A DNA stretch of 64,000 nt, taken from assembly GCF_029227915.1 (NCBI RefSeq), contig NC_079875.1:13761001-13825000 (forward strand). Reading direction: 5' to 3'. Shown piece by piece: positions 11,198 to 21,214 of this stretch. The notes under the pieces were generated by a model that saw only the letters and a list, made by a program, of their open reading frames with translations, was not told where the DNA came from and made no database searches. Position 1 is the first letter of the stretch. The number at the start of each line of letters is the position of its first letter. The position numbers and the translations under genes were made by a program. The DNA comes from Hydractinia symbiolongicarpus. Its lineage: Eukaryota > Cnidaria > Hydrozoa > Anthoathecata > Hydractiniidae.

Positions 11198-11457
11198 ATG
11201 GCAGGGGGAGCACTAATTAATGCATTAGCCTTCAGTGGTACCAACTTTCTATTCAGTAAAGTCGCAGGAAATGGCAAGGCAGAGCGCAAAGGTATGACAA
11301 GGAGATGGAGAAACTAGAAAGCGCCCAAGCACAGTGGGTACAAGACCGACAGGCTAAAATCGACTGGTTCAACAAACACCAAGAATTGGAGATGCAAGCT
11401 GGGAAGAGCCTTCGGGAGCTGGAAGATGACATGTACAACTACAAAAAGGTTCAAAAA
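11198..11457 (+). pseudogene. Coiled-coil small protein, frameshifted
   Basis: ATG 11198 opens a frame with MAGGALINALAFSGTNFLF, a Gly/Ala-rich hydrophobic N-terminus, and continues to about residue 32. A second frame then carries a charged helix (MEKLESAQAQWVQDRQAKID, then HQELEMQAGKSLRELEDDM) that is strongly heptad-like. The frameshift is near 11290. Together they give a protein of about 85 residues with a membrane- or capsid-associating N-terminus and a coiled-coil C-terminus. I remember comparable proteins beside the integrase in cnidarian elements but cannot name a family. The frame runs directly into integrase-like sequence at about 11480, which implies a deletion at the junction. Confidence 0.5.
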
Positions 11458-11475
11458 TTGTCTGATTATTACACA

Positions 11476-11852
11476 CAAGTATTTTTTACTATATCCCTTT
11501 ACAAGGCGGGACCTCTTCGATACCCCAAGATTTTTCAATGTAACAATGGCAGTGAATTCAAATCAAGTGTCACAAAACTGCTAGAGGAAAAGAGTGTGTC
11601 TATTAAAATGGCTACCACCAAGAACCATCATACGTTCACGGCTTTTTAGAAAGCCAAAAAAAGGTACTAGCGGAAAGACCCTTTAAGCCTCAAGATGTGC
11701 AAGAGTTGGTCTCTAAGGAGACTAGTAGTATATGGGTCAAACACTTGTACACTATCGTAAAAATTCTCAGCAACACCAAGACTGCCATAACTGAAAAATC
11801 AATAAAAAAGGCTAAAATGAAAATCAGGAACACAACTGGTAAAAACTGGTAA
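11476..11852 (+). pseudogene. Retroviral-type integrase fragment (DDE core, truncated)
   Basis: The first block (to about 11640) has YKAGPLRYPKIFQCNNGSEF followed by SVTKLLEEKSVSIKMATTKN. This is the segment around the second acidic residue of the DDE integrase core, where a DNGSEF-like motif is usual. Here the expected Asp is Asn (NNGSEF). A frameshift leads to a second block (about 11635-11852) with GFLESQKKVLAERPFKPQD, SSIWVKHLYTIVKIL and a TAA; this is the helix with the third acidic residue and the following region. The N-terminal zinc domain and the first catalytic Asp are missing. The substitution, the frameshift and the truncation make it inactive. Such integrases are typical of Polinton/Maverick elements. 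Confidence 0.65.
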
Positions 11853-12029
11853 GAATGGTGACGGAAAGGATGCAAAAAAAGAACCAATAGCTACAGTGTG
11901 TATGCCGTATATAAAAGAGAGAAGTAACACATTCCAAGGTATTAAAAGATCACAAAATAAAGCCAGTGTTTTAATCTAAAAACACGCTATGTAGTATACT
12001 GTCGCATCCAAAACACAACATATGTCTAG

Positions 12030-12291
12030 AAAGTCAATGTAACACTGTCTACGAAATCCCCTGTAAGGATTGTGAATGCTCAAACGACGTGTTAAGGAGC
12101 AAAAAAGAGCTGTACGCAACGCAGATACAGACAAGAATAAGATTGGGGACCATAGCTGGAAGAGTAATCATATTATTGATTGGACCAATAAAAAGATCAT
12201 AGACTTAGAGTCCGTTTGGACAGCCAGAAGAGTGAAAAAACTCATAAATAGCATAAAAAAGAAATGCTCATATTTATACTACTGCCTATGA
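12030..12291 (+). pseudogene. PLE GIY-YIG endonuclease 3' fragment (family 1)
   Basis: About 12036-12075 reads NTVYEIPCKDCECS, the Cys-rich lead-in typical of the PLE endonuclease domain, but the YIG strand itself is deleted. The frame then changes and 12070-12291 gives KRRVKEQKRAVRNADTDKNK, then NHIIDWTNKKIIDLES and RRVKKLINSIK, the C-terminal part of the GIY-YIG nuclease of PLEs. It directly follows the virus-like element, with no visible boundary signal. It cannot be active without the catalytic strand. Confidence in PLE origin is moderate to good; the subfamily differs from the 14.7-17.7 kb element. Confidence 0.6.
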
Positions 12292-12639
12292 ACTTCCAAA
12301 AATATAGTTACCTGCACGTAGGAAAGAGAATATTTAGAAATAATGCAAATTGATTCAAGGCAAACGTAACAGAAAGCCAACTTTTAGAAAGAGGAACGTA
12401 ACGTAAAACGAACTTTTAAAAAAAGGAAGGATCTTGATCAATTTATTGCTTCCATCTTGGTCAGTAAAAAGGTAATTACTTTAATTGCTGTGATTTAAAA
12501 TCGCTTGTCCATGACATGATACTATCTATATTAATCAGTAACAGCCGTTTCGTAGTCCTTTTAAAAATATATATCAGTTCAAAATGGCTGATATGCCTGT
12601 TGTGTGTCAACAACAAAAAAATATTTTAATCCCCGTATA

Positions 12640-12727
12640 CGTCTGTCCGTCCGTCTGTCTGTCACGCAAAATGGTAGCTTAGCTGCGATGGGCAAACCCG
12701 TGGGTTTTTCCACGGGCTAACGACCAG
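12640..12727 (+). mobile_element. Helitron-like 3'-end fragment
   Basis: The hairpin CCCGTGG/CCACGGG at 12697-12716 is followed by CTAACGACCAGT, matching the hairpin plus GACTAGT end of the complete copy at 19987-20476, with the terminal CTAG mutated to CCAG. Upstream sequence is a CTGTCCGT-rich simple stretch. Confidence 0.5.
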
Positions 12728-13876
12728 TATATTGAAAATAGGCGTAACAAAAATCTTTCCGGTTTATTTATAAAATTTAAAAGGAAAAACGACGTAATTT
12801 AGTTTGGATGGTTATGGATCGATATCACAGTTGTAACCGAGACTTTCTGAAAGTAAAAGAAGTTTAAAATGTATAGTGGCTATAACAGGAATTAATTACT
12901 AAACTTTAGAGTCCATATTAGGGAGCGATAAGCTGGGAGATGAAATCGTATGACATTTTTACAAATTACAAAATGCCTTCCCCGCCACCCCACCCCTCGT
13001 CTCTACAACGTAAACATTTCCTACAACGGGAGTGGCGTGGAAACACATTTTTATTAAAGCTCATTAATGGTTTTTTTGGTTTTGTCTGTGTTTTTTATAC
13101 CTAAGTATTTATATTATTTAAAATATAAATATCAAAGTAGTTGATACATTTTTTTATGTTTGGGTAAATACAAAAATCACATTTAACCTAATTTTTCACC
13201 CACTTTAAAATATGCATTTTATGACGTCATTAGCAAAAACAACCAAGTTGTTGCTTAAGGTCTGGCAAAACGTTGGGGCCCAGCATGAATAGGGCTTTAA
13301 CCCTGAAATCTTTAAAGGAAAGTAAATAGATAAATTGCAATACCGACCTAAGTAATATTCATATTTTGATTTTCATGTTTTTTACATAGCAGCCTTGTCA
13401 AAATTCATCACGGCTTACCAGACTGAACTTTTCTCGGGCTATCATTATTCATGTAATACCGACTTCAAAACCATCCTAGGAAAGCGGACTAAAATTTCGT
13501 TTCCTCTAACCGAATTGCCGAAAAGAATGAACATACATTGTTATCAAAACTTGGATTGAGGTTTATTTTAGGAAATATAAACAGTATTCTTAACGTGAGT
13601 AATAGGTGTTTTGTCTATCCTGAAGAATAAAAACAAGATTCTTTAAAAATTTAGAAATTTTTGATAAAGAGCTTTTTATCTTTTATAACCAACAAAAATA
13701 TAATTGTCAACAGAGAATGATAGTAAAACAACAAAATTGATTGGAAGAACTAACAATACGCGATGACGATGAGGGGACGACAACAACGATGACGGTGACG
13801 ATGACAAAGCCGATGATAGTACCGATGACGACTAAAACAGCAACGATACGCCTAAAATAATAATAATCAACACAGC

Positions 13877-14105
13877 ACTAGTAGCAGAAACAGAAGTAAT
13901 AGTGGAATGGCATGTGGAGAAATCCACTTTATTAGTACAGAAAACCTTTACAGGGATGACATGATCAGTTTGGTAATCTTCTACCTCTATTATCTGGAGC
14001 TTGAAATGCTGATCAGAAAAATGTATAAGGTTATGCGTTTCAAAAAACAATTTCAAAAAAGCAGGGTTGCAGTTGATCAACCGTGTGTTCCGAAATGGGT
14101 GCGTT
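13877..14105 (-). mobile_element. Helitron-like family fragment
   Basis: It carries the inverted hairpin GTGGAGAAATCCAC at 13914-13927 and, about 85 bp on, the internal family block (GAGCTTGAAATGCTGATC followed by AGAAAAATGTATA). A diverged TTCCGAAATGGGT block appears near 14089. All three blocks occur in the same order in the copies at 43.9 and 20 kb. Confidence 0.5.
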
Positions 14106-14714
14106 GACCCAAATTAACCAAATGCACTTCCATTTTGTCTCCAGTTACTAAAACTTTGAAACGTAAATTTTTCGTTACCACTTCTAAGTTATTTAGCCTA
14201 AAGATAATTAACTCCTATATATACGGAGGTGTGGCACTCGAGGGCTAAATATGCTGATATCAGCAGCAAATATCTGAGAATCATAAGGCAGAACCACATT
14301 TTTTCAAAATTACCCAGGGTTCCTCAAGGCTGTCCACCATTGTGGCTAGCGCTGAAATTTGTGACCGAGACGCGGTTGGAAGCTAAGGGATCGTGGGTTG
14401 GAACTAAAGACATGCAAAGAAATGCCATGAATAGTACAAGGGAAAGAAGAGAAATTCTTAAGTAATTTTTTTTCATTGGATTTACAAGAATTTGAGGTAC
14501 CCCACAATGAGAAGTAAAGAACAGAAACGCCTTTCCGATGTCTGATGATGAGGGATGGTCACATCTGGATAATATTTATTTTGTGATTTTAAGCTACCTA
14601 GCCAGTATCATGCCAGCACTAAAATCTAACTATAGGGTAGCTAAGCTACCTGTAAGAACAACATCAAACGACATCGAGGCTTTTGGAACTAAAAACGAAC
14701 ACAACTCTTTAACG

Positions 14715-14745
14715 ACGTTTCGGCCGTACGACGGCCATTTTCAAG
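14715..14745 (-). ncRNA. Hammerhead-ribozyme-like core at PLE left end
   Basis: It is the exact inverted counterpart of the motif at 17681-17711, with the same stem, loop and GAAAC box and the same degenerate first box. The palindrome arms end exactly at this motif. Confidence 0.5.
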
Positions 14746-14834
14746 TATAGCTATTTACAATTGACAAATTCAACACTATATACAAAATATCGTACGATAT
14801 ATCATCGTACGATCAAATATTCCGTAGGGGCAAG

Positions 14835-16046
14835 TCAATTATCTGAAAATAGAAACAATGGCATTGATGCAATATTTCTATTAAGAATTGGCTTATCCCT
14901 ACGGATTAACAAGCTTTCCTTCAATTCCAAATCAAAATTATTAGATGCGGAGGAGATAATAGAAAAATTATCTAAAGATGGTCTATTTTTACAGAAAACA
15001 ACATGCTCCAAAACCGCACTAGGGTTAATAGATTTGACGGATTTTCCAGTCAAGGCAGAAACGGCCATATGTTCGCAGGCTCTAACTTTCAAATTTCGCA
15101 TAGTTTTCCCATAATAGATGGCATTGCAGCCATCACACTGATATTTATATACGACTTTTGAACGCAGAGCCTTTTAAACACGGTCCTTAAACCGGAAAAA
15201 ATTGCCAATTCTACAACCCGATTTGAAAATAACCCTAAGCTTACAGCACGGAAGATGCTTATCAAATGTTTTAACTAAGTGAGTTCGCAGTTTCAACGAT
15301 ATATTACCCAAATATGGCAAAATAATAAGAACTTCTAACTTAGGCACGGTACTGAAAACTTTCTTATCTTGAAACATTCTGTCGAGAAAAGACTTAATGC
15401 ATTGATCAATCAAACTTGACGGGTAGCCATTTCTTAACAGAATGTTTCTAAGATCTTGCATTTCTAAGTGAAACCTAGAAAAATCAGAAACAATCTTAAA
15501 TATCCGAAAAATCAATGTCATTATCAAACCCGTTTTATATTCTTCCGGCAAAAAGCTGTTGTAATTCGTGTAAACACCACTAAATGTAGGCTTCCTATAG
15601 ATAGATGTAACAAACTTCGATTCATTGCGAGAAACAGATACGTCAAGAAACGGAAGAGTTTTATCGGCCTCGCACTCAGACGTGAAAGATATGTTGATGT
15701 GTTGCCTATTAAGATAGTCCTTAAATAGAGGCAAATGGCTAGGAGATGAGAACAACACAAAAACATCATCAACATATCTTCTATAATACACTGGCTTAAA
15801 GGATGATGGACAATTATCCAACCAAGTCTTTTCGTGATGCGAAAGAAAAGCATTAGCAAGGCTGGGGCCAAGAGGTGATCCCATAGCTACCCCATCGACT
15901 TGCTTGAATAGTTGACCGTCAAACGTGAAATAAGAATTTTCTGTGGCCAGAGAGAGGAGTTTACGAAAATCACTTTTGCAAAAATTACTGACTGGGTCAG
16001 TCTCTGAAAATAAAGAATCAGTACAAATATCTATAGTTTCTTGCAA
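14835..16046 (-). pseudogene. Left-arm PLE reverse transcriptase/GIY-YIG copy (5'-truncated)
   Basis: This copy lacks everything before the TNIPLQETIDI block that follows RT motif A. It retains motif B (GVAMGSPLGPSLAN), the catalytic YVDD and the downstream thumb region, then stops at TAA 15174: a TCA serine codon in the right arm is TAA here. After this stop the GIY-YIG half is open to the normal end, though another difference changes the KCR/KFR codon region near 15096. With no RT N-terminus, no motif A and an internal stop, it cannot encode a working protein. Confidence 0.8.
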
Positions 16047-17591
16047 AGGAATATTAAAAACCTGAGCGATGAAGAACTTGAAGCTCTGTTTTCGTTGGCA
16101 AATAATTTGGACTTAGTTATTCAAAAATCTGACAAAGGAAATTCAGTTGTTCTTGTCGATAAAGATATATACGTAAGTCCACCTTTTAGGCCCATTTTAT
16201 CGGCTATCGATACACCCACCTACAATTTGGCTAAGTTTCTTGTACCACTTTTGGCACCCTTAACAGTTAATGAGTATACTGTTTTCAGCTCTTTTTCCTT
16301 TGCTGAAGAAATTAGTAAACAGGACAGTAGTTTGTTTATGGCTAGCCTAGATGTTGATTCTTTATTTACAAATATTCCTTTGCAAGAAACTATAGATATT
16401 TGTACTGATTCTTTATTTTCAGAGACTGACCCAGTCAGTAATTTTTGCAAAAGTGATTTTCGTAAACTCCTCTCTCTGGCCACAGAAAATTCTTATTTCA
16501 CGTTTGACGGTCAACTATTCAAGCAAGTCGATGGGGTAGCTATGGGATCACCTCTTGGCCCCAGCCTTGCTAATGCTTTTCTTTCGCACCACGAAAAGAC
16601 TTGGTTGGATAATTGTCCATCATCCTTTAAGCCAGTGTATTATAGAAGATATGTTGATGATGTTTTTGTGTTGTTCTCATCTCCTAGCCATTTGCCTCTA
16701 TTTAAGGACTACCTTAATAGGCAACACATCAACATATCTTTCACGTCTGAGTGCGAGGCCGATAAAACTCTTCCGTTTCTTGACGTATCTGTTTCTCGCA
16801 ATGAATCGAAGTTTGTTACATCTATCTATAGGAAGCCTACATTTAGTGGTGTTTACACGAATTACAACAGCTTTTTGCCGGAAGAATATAAAACGGGTTT
16901 GATAATGACATTGATTTTTCGGATATTTAAGATTGTTTCTGATTTTTCTAGGTTTCACTTAGAAATGCAAGATCTTAGAAACATTCTGTTAAGAAATGGC
17001 TACCCGTCAAGTTTGATTGATCAATGCATTAAGTCTTTTCTCGACAGAATGTTTCAAGATAAGAAAGTTTTCAGTACCGTGCCTAAGTTAGAAGTTCTTA
17101 TTATTTTGCCATATTTGGGTAATATATCGTTGAAACTGCGAACTCACTTAGTTAAAACATTTGATAAGCATCTTCCGTGCTGTAAGCTTAGGGTTATTTT
17201 CAAATCGGGTTGTAGAATTGGCAATTTTTTCCGGTTTAAGGACCGTGTTTCAAAGGCTCTGCGTTCAAAAGTCGTATATAAATATCAGTGTGATGGCTGC
17301 AATGCCATCTATTATGGGAAAACTATGCGACATTTGAAAGTTAGAGCCTGCGAACATATGGCCGTTTCTGCCTTGACTGGAAAATCCGTCAAATCTATTA
17401 ACCCTAGTGCGGTTTTGGAGCATGTTGTTTTCTGTAAAAATAGACCATCTTTAGATAATTTTTCTATTATCTCCTCCGCATCTAATAATTTTGATTTGGA
17501 ATTGAAGGAAAGCTTGTTAATCCGTAGGGATAAGCCAATTCTTAATAGAAATATTGCATCAATGCCATTATTTCTATTTTCAGATAATTGA
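16041..17591 (+). pseudogene. PLE reverse transcriptase with C-terminal GIY-YIG endonuclease (internally deleted)
   Basis: The open frame spans 516 codons but begins at a TTG created at the palindrome junction. Recognisable parts in order are a PLE N-terminal block (LVIQKSDKGNSVVLVDKD, residues about 24-41), PFRPILSAI, RT motif A (SLDVDSLFTN, about 101-110), motif B (GVAMGSPLGPSLAN), catalytic YVDD (about 204-207), FLDVSVSR, and the GIY-YIG domain (AIYYGKTMRHLKVRACEH, from about 420) ending at TGA 17589. Between VDKDIYV and PPFRPIL a segment that PLEs normally have is missing, so the fingers region is incomplete. PLE RTs are usually longer and start upstream. PLE proteins prime reverse transcription at a nick made by the endonuclease; this copy is probably inactive. 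Confidence 0.8.
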
Positions 17592-17680
17592 CTTGCCCCT
17601 ACGGAATATTTGATCGTACGATGATATATCGTACGATATTTTGTATATAGTGTTGAATTTGTCAATTGTAAATAGCTATA

Positions 17681-17711
17681 CTTGAAAATGGCCGTCGTAC
17701 GGCCGAAACGT
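17681..17711 (+). ncRNA. Hammerhead-ribozyme-like core at PLE right end
   Basis: The sequence has a degenerate CTGANGA-like start (CTTGAAAA), a 6-bp stem GGCCGT/ACGGCC with loop CGT, and then GAAACGT. This matches the conserved CUGANGA, stem II, GAAA order of hammerhead ribozymes, which are known in PLE terminal regions. The first core box is mutated, so cleavage is doubtful. Confidence 0.5.
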
Positions 17712-18037
17712 AAATCCTAAAAATTTATGTTATTGGCTCACTCACGAATGACACTACGTAACAAAGGAAAAACCATGCTTTGCTATTTCCCGTAACCCAT
17801 ACCGAGATTTGGTTGTGATGTATATCAGAATTAATTGTCTTTAAAACAAAATACACTGCAGTAAGCTTAACTATTTCCATTTAATGTAATAGACATCGCT
17901 TTAAAAAAACGAGACATAAAAACAATACGAAAGTTAATAAATTAATTCTCCATAGTAAGAACAATACGTTTCACCATGTTATCAAAAAAGCAGTTAAAGT
18001 AGTAAATATGGTTTTTAGTGAATCATGATAAAAACTC

Positions 18038-18121
18038 AAACTCGTCCCCAGTGCCTTTTGTCTCTTTTTTGTCTTGCCGTTCAGTAAAAGGAAAGAGACA
18101 AAAGGCACTGGGGACGAGTTT
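18038..18121. repeat. Fold-back insertion with 30-bp perfect arms
   Basis: The arms at 18038-18067 and 18092-18121 are perfect reverse complements (beginning AAACTCGTCCCCAGTGCC) around a 24-nt loop. Units B (about 35755) and C (about 57950) lack it: their sequence passes directly from CATGATAAAAA to AACAAAATCATAG. It is therefore a small fold-back or MITE-type insertion in A only. Confidence 0.7.
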
Positions 18122-18489
18122 GGATAGAAACTGAAAACAAAAACATAGAGTACACGCGTGCGCATAATTTATGAAAGTAGGAAATGTTTGAGCGTTTTTG
18201 ACAAGTAATCGACCTATGTTTACATTGGCAAGGAAGTATAATTTTTGTCTCTGATTTTTTTCGTTATTTCTTAAACAGGTAGGATGAAGTTTTTTTTATG
18301 CGCAAAAGCGAATTGCTAAATAATGGAATGCAATCACCTATAAGAAGAATAGTCGTTAACCCTCATCGGTATAGGTATGGTATAGATATAGTATTTAACA
18401 GACATGATTATGGAATATGTTGGAGCCATTTTCCGTACGACATAAAGATGTATGATTATTTGTGCGTGTTCGTATGTTTTCTGTTTTGA

Positions 18490-19400
18490 CAAAATACATT
18501 CCTTGGCCTCTTGTTATAGGCCTATATACCAATATCCCAGATGGCACAAGTCTCGAGGACTTTAGATAGAGGTTGGAATTGCGAGAATTCAAACTTTGCA
18601 TAGGCATGACTAAAAATAGCAGAGTGTGTTCTCCAGAAAATTTTTTTTGAATTTAACTGGTTCACCCCACTTTAAGCATGCATATTTTTGGATTAGGCTC
18701 ACCGAGTTCTTAGAAAAGAAAGTAGTTGAACCCTTCGTTTGATTACGGTATATAGTCTCAACATAATCTTAAGTTTTCACACGAAGGTCTTTGGACAGTA
18801 TTACCTTCTTAAATGTTACCGTGAAACTTAAAAATTATATTTTGATACAGACTTGGATTGTAAAGATATTGACGGACATCAGTAAAATACATTTTAATTC
18901 CTGTCATCCTTATGAAAATATTTTGTATTTATGGTCAAGCGTTACCTATTGGGAGAATATGTTCGGATGATACCATATGTGAGAAAAGACTGAGCGAACT
19001 GTCTGAATGGTATTTTTAGACCAGGTTATACGAGAGGAGTCATTGAATCGCAAATCAATAGGTTTACGTCTGCTGGTTCTGAGACCCTGGAGGTTAAGAA
19101 TAGGGTGAAAAACAGGTTGGAGCTTCACTAGTAATGACTTTCCATCCATTGTTAAGTCGTTTCCATCCATGATTATGTTGTATCAGTTCCATCAATAAAT
19201 CCTCCCTTTATACTGGTCTTACGGTTAAAAAAGTGTTTACTCCTAACCCTTTTGTATTAGCAGATCTTACGGTTAAAAAAGTGTTCACTCCTAACCCTTT
19301 TGTATCAGCAGATCTTACGGTTAAAAAAGTGTTCACTCCTAACCCTTTTGTATCAGTCTGCAGTGGGAGTAATATTCGTAGTCCTCTTGTTTATGTTACT
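18490..19400 (+). pseudogene. Decayed PLE reverse transcriptase, family 2 (unit A copy)
   Basis: Across shifting frames one reads IGLYTNIPDGTSLEDF (RT motif A region), then HFNSCHPYEN, REESLNRKSIGL and VKKVFTPNPFVS with SNIRSPLV, the order expected in a PLE RT between motif A and the end of the thumb. Copies in B and C preserve more of it. Many stops and frameshifts are present. It belongs to a different PLE family from the palindromic element. Confidence 0.6.
19217..19356 (+). repeat. 48-bp tandem triplication inside the PLE relic
   Basis: Units start with TCTTACGG at 19217, 19265 and 19313. Each encodes the same 16 residues (LTVKKVFTPNPFVSAD), so the frame is kept. B and C have a single unit at this place. 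Confidence 0.8.
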
Positions 19401-19986
19401 TTGGCGATAATCGCATTTAAGTTTTCTCATTTACCGTTGACGCGCGCTGAGTCTCATGTGGAAATTATAAAGGTAATGTGTACAGAGAGTTTATTTTTTC
19501 CGTCTCTTGATTTAATAATTTTCTCACTGTGTAGTTATAGATTTTCTAAATGTAATTAACATTAATGTTACTTCATATAACAATATAAATTAACCAGTGC
19601 CGAAATCACAATTTTATTGATGTGGTTACGGCACTGTTTTGCTGTCGTAGTCGATGTGAATTTGCTTTGTTTCAACTTGGAGGTTTCTTCCTCCAAGGTT
19701 TTTTATGTACGCAGGCTTTTTGTGGTTTCTCTGTAGACAATTAAAAATACATTATATTCCGTGTAGATTAGCCAATCACAGTGGAAGAAAAATTCTACCA
19801 TATGTTAATATAGAAATATGATAGAAAAAAGACTTGAATTTTTGGCAGGAAAAATTAAAATCGTACCCAGGGACAGTCATCCATTGTAGAAAATTTGACG
19901 AACAAGTGTATCGTCACCAGAGTGATATTTTGACGTACTTTGTTGCTCATCTTTTTTTTGTTGAATTAATCTTACGTTTGTTCTAA

Positions 19987-20476
19987 TCTATAAACTTTGA
20001 TGTTAAAATAATGTTGACGTGTGGGTAAGTAAGTTTCCCAAGCCTGGGTCCCCAAATCCGTTTCGGAATGCACGGTTTTATGACGTCATCAAAAAACCTT
20101 TAAACCACAACATTTCCCTAGGGGTTTGTCAATAGTACATGATCCTATACATTTTCTTGATCAGCGTTTCAAGATCTATAAATGAATGTGACGGGTATAC
20201 AAATTTCACAAGAAAAAATTTTTGTGGTTTAAAAGGCACTTTGCTGACGTCAGCAAAATTTTTAAACCCTTATATCCCATAAACCATTCATCAAAAGCAC
20301 GTAAATACATACATTTTCTTGATCAGCGCTTTAAGCTCTACACAATAGAGGCAACGTAAAAACAAAGTTCTAATTTTTTTTGCCGACGAGTTCCTGACAT
20401 CATCAAAACCCATATGACGTTTATTTTTCAATTTTATCCTGTCTCAGTGGATTTTTCCACGGGCTTTATCGACTAG
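19987..20476 (+). mobile_element. Short non-autonomous Helitron-like element with exact ends
   Basis: The 490-bp insertion starts with TC and ends in CTAG, with hairpin GTGGATTTTTCCAC (20447-20460) 12 nt before the CTAG. It lies between an A (19986) and a T (20477). Units B and C have the uninterrupted site: CTAA|TTACAATTAA at 37530/37531 and 59721/59722. A 5' TC, a 3' hairpin plus CTRR, insertion between A and T and no target duplication are the defining marks of Helitrons. Two related blocks inside (about 20145 and 20310, CATTTTCTTGATCAGCG) show an internal duplication. It has no coding capacity, so it must have been moved in trans. Confidence 0.8.
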
Positions 20477-21214
20477 TTGCTATTAATACTTTATTTATTA
20501 GTTTCGATGACATGTTTCCTGTAACTAGTTCAGCAAAAAGGTCAAAGCCATTTTTTTTAATTTGTGGCAAGGGACCTTTAAATGCCCTCTTTGTTTCCAA
20601 ACATCTTAATGCTTTTAAAACCTATTGAATTTTTTTTAATTCCTCCATTCGTTGCCAGAGTTATTTTTTGTTAATTTGGTTTCTGTCTAGATTTTTTTAC
20701 CAGAATGCCAAAACGTAGCTTTTGAAACACGACAATACGAAAAAAGGTTTTTTTATATACTCTGGAGAAAGAAAGTTACCCCTAATATATTTCATTGAAA
20801 TAAAGGAATCCCTACTTTATACAACATGTAAGTATGCCAAATATCAACTTGGCAGGAAAAAAACGCTGATGTCAGCAGTTTTTTGAGATATGCTTTCTTA
20901 CCATATGGAACTTTGCCCGAAGCCGGTCTTCGTACAAAAATGAAATCTAAAACAGTCCTATTAAAGATTACACATTTCCCTGGGCCCTGTGGCACACGAT
21001 GGCCTCTATGGCTTACTTCACTCCTTAAGAAGACTTTTAGAATTTTTAAACAACATCTTCTCATTCTTAAGATATTTCAGATTTAAATATTAGTAGTAAG
21101 AAAACTTCTAATGACAATAAAATTTAAAATAAATAAAATAAAAGTTAAAAAACAAATATATATACATTTAAGAACAGACGTTACTGAATATAATCGCAGG
21201 CAAAGTTAGAAGTT

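Larger units (their letters stand above)
5204..11852. mobile_element. Decayed Polinton/Maverick-type virus-like element
   Basis: This is a block of tightly packed ORFs on both strands, clearly GC-richer than its AT-rich surroundings. In order it holds a small membrane protein, a Cys-rich protein, a broken small gene, two broken minus-strand genes, a structural-looking gene with a C-terminal membrane segment, a broken minus-strand gene, a candidate capsid gene, a CxxC/CxH repeat gene, a coiled-coil gene and an integrase fragment. From memory, this set resembles genes annotated in invertebrates as F54H12.2-like and F54H12.3-like (the latter a transposon-derived integrase). Most genes carry several frameshifts and stops, so it is a fossil. 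I did not recognise a family-B DNA polymerase, packaging ATPase or protease, nor terminal inverted repeats, so the Polinton assignment rests on the integrase and capsid-like genes. Confidence 0.65.
12292..14714. other. Noncoding AT-rich stretch with Helitron-like fragments
   Basis: No gene is supported. The stretch contains two fragments of the short Helitron-like family (about 12640-12727 and 13877-14105) and an imperfect GATGAC-type simple repeat at about 13755-13835. The short open frames at 14229-14465 and 14538-14750 have no recognisable domain. Confidence 0.6.
14715..17711. mobile_element. Penelope-like element as a 2,997-bp palindrome
   Basis: The left arm, 14715-16055, and right arm, 16371-17711, are each 1,341 bp and are near-perfect reverse complements; by eye they differ at only a few positions. 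They flank a 315-bp unique spacer, 16056-16370. Both arms end outward in the same hammerhead-like motif and share AATATT at the inner ends. The right arm plus spacer encodes the longer PLE ORF; the left arm is an inverted copy truncated at the 5' side. PLEs are known to carry a truncated partner copy in direct or inverted orientation, which fits. Arms this similar imply a recent event or ongoing homogenisation. A transcript would fold into a long double-stranded RNA. Confidence 0.8.

Noticed and set aside
13755-13835. GATGAC-type repeats considered as a CRISPR-like or structured array
   Set aside because: The units are irregular without spacers; it is a plain simple repeat in a eukaryotic context.
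15468-15871. Open frames inside the left PLE arm in other phases, and their twins at 16555-16958
   Set aside because: They overlap the PLE RT frame, and the mirror-image pairs arise only from the palindrome.
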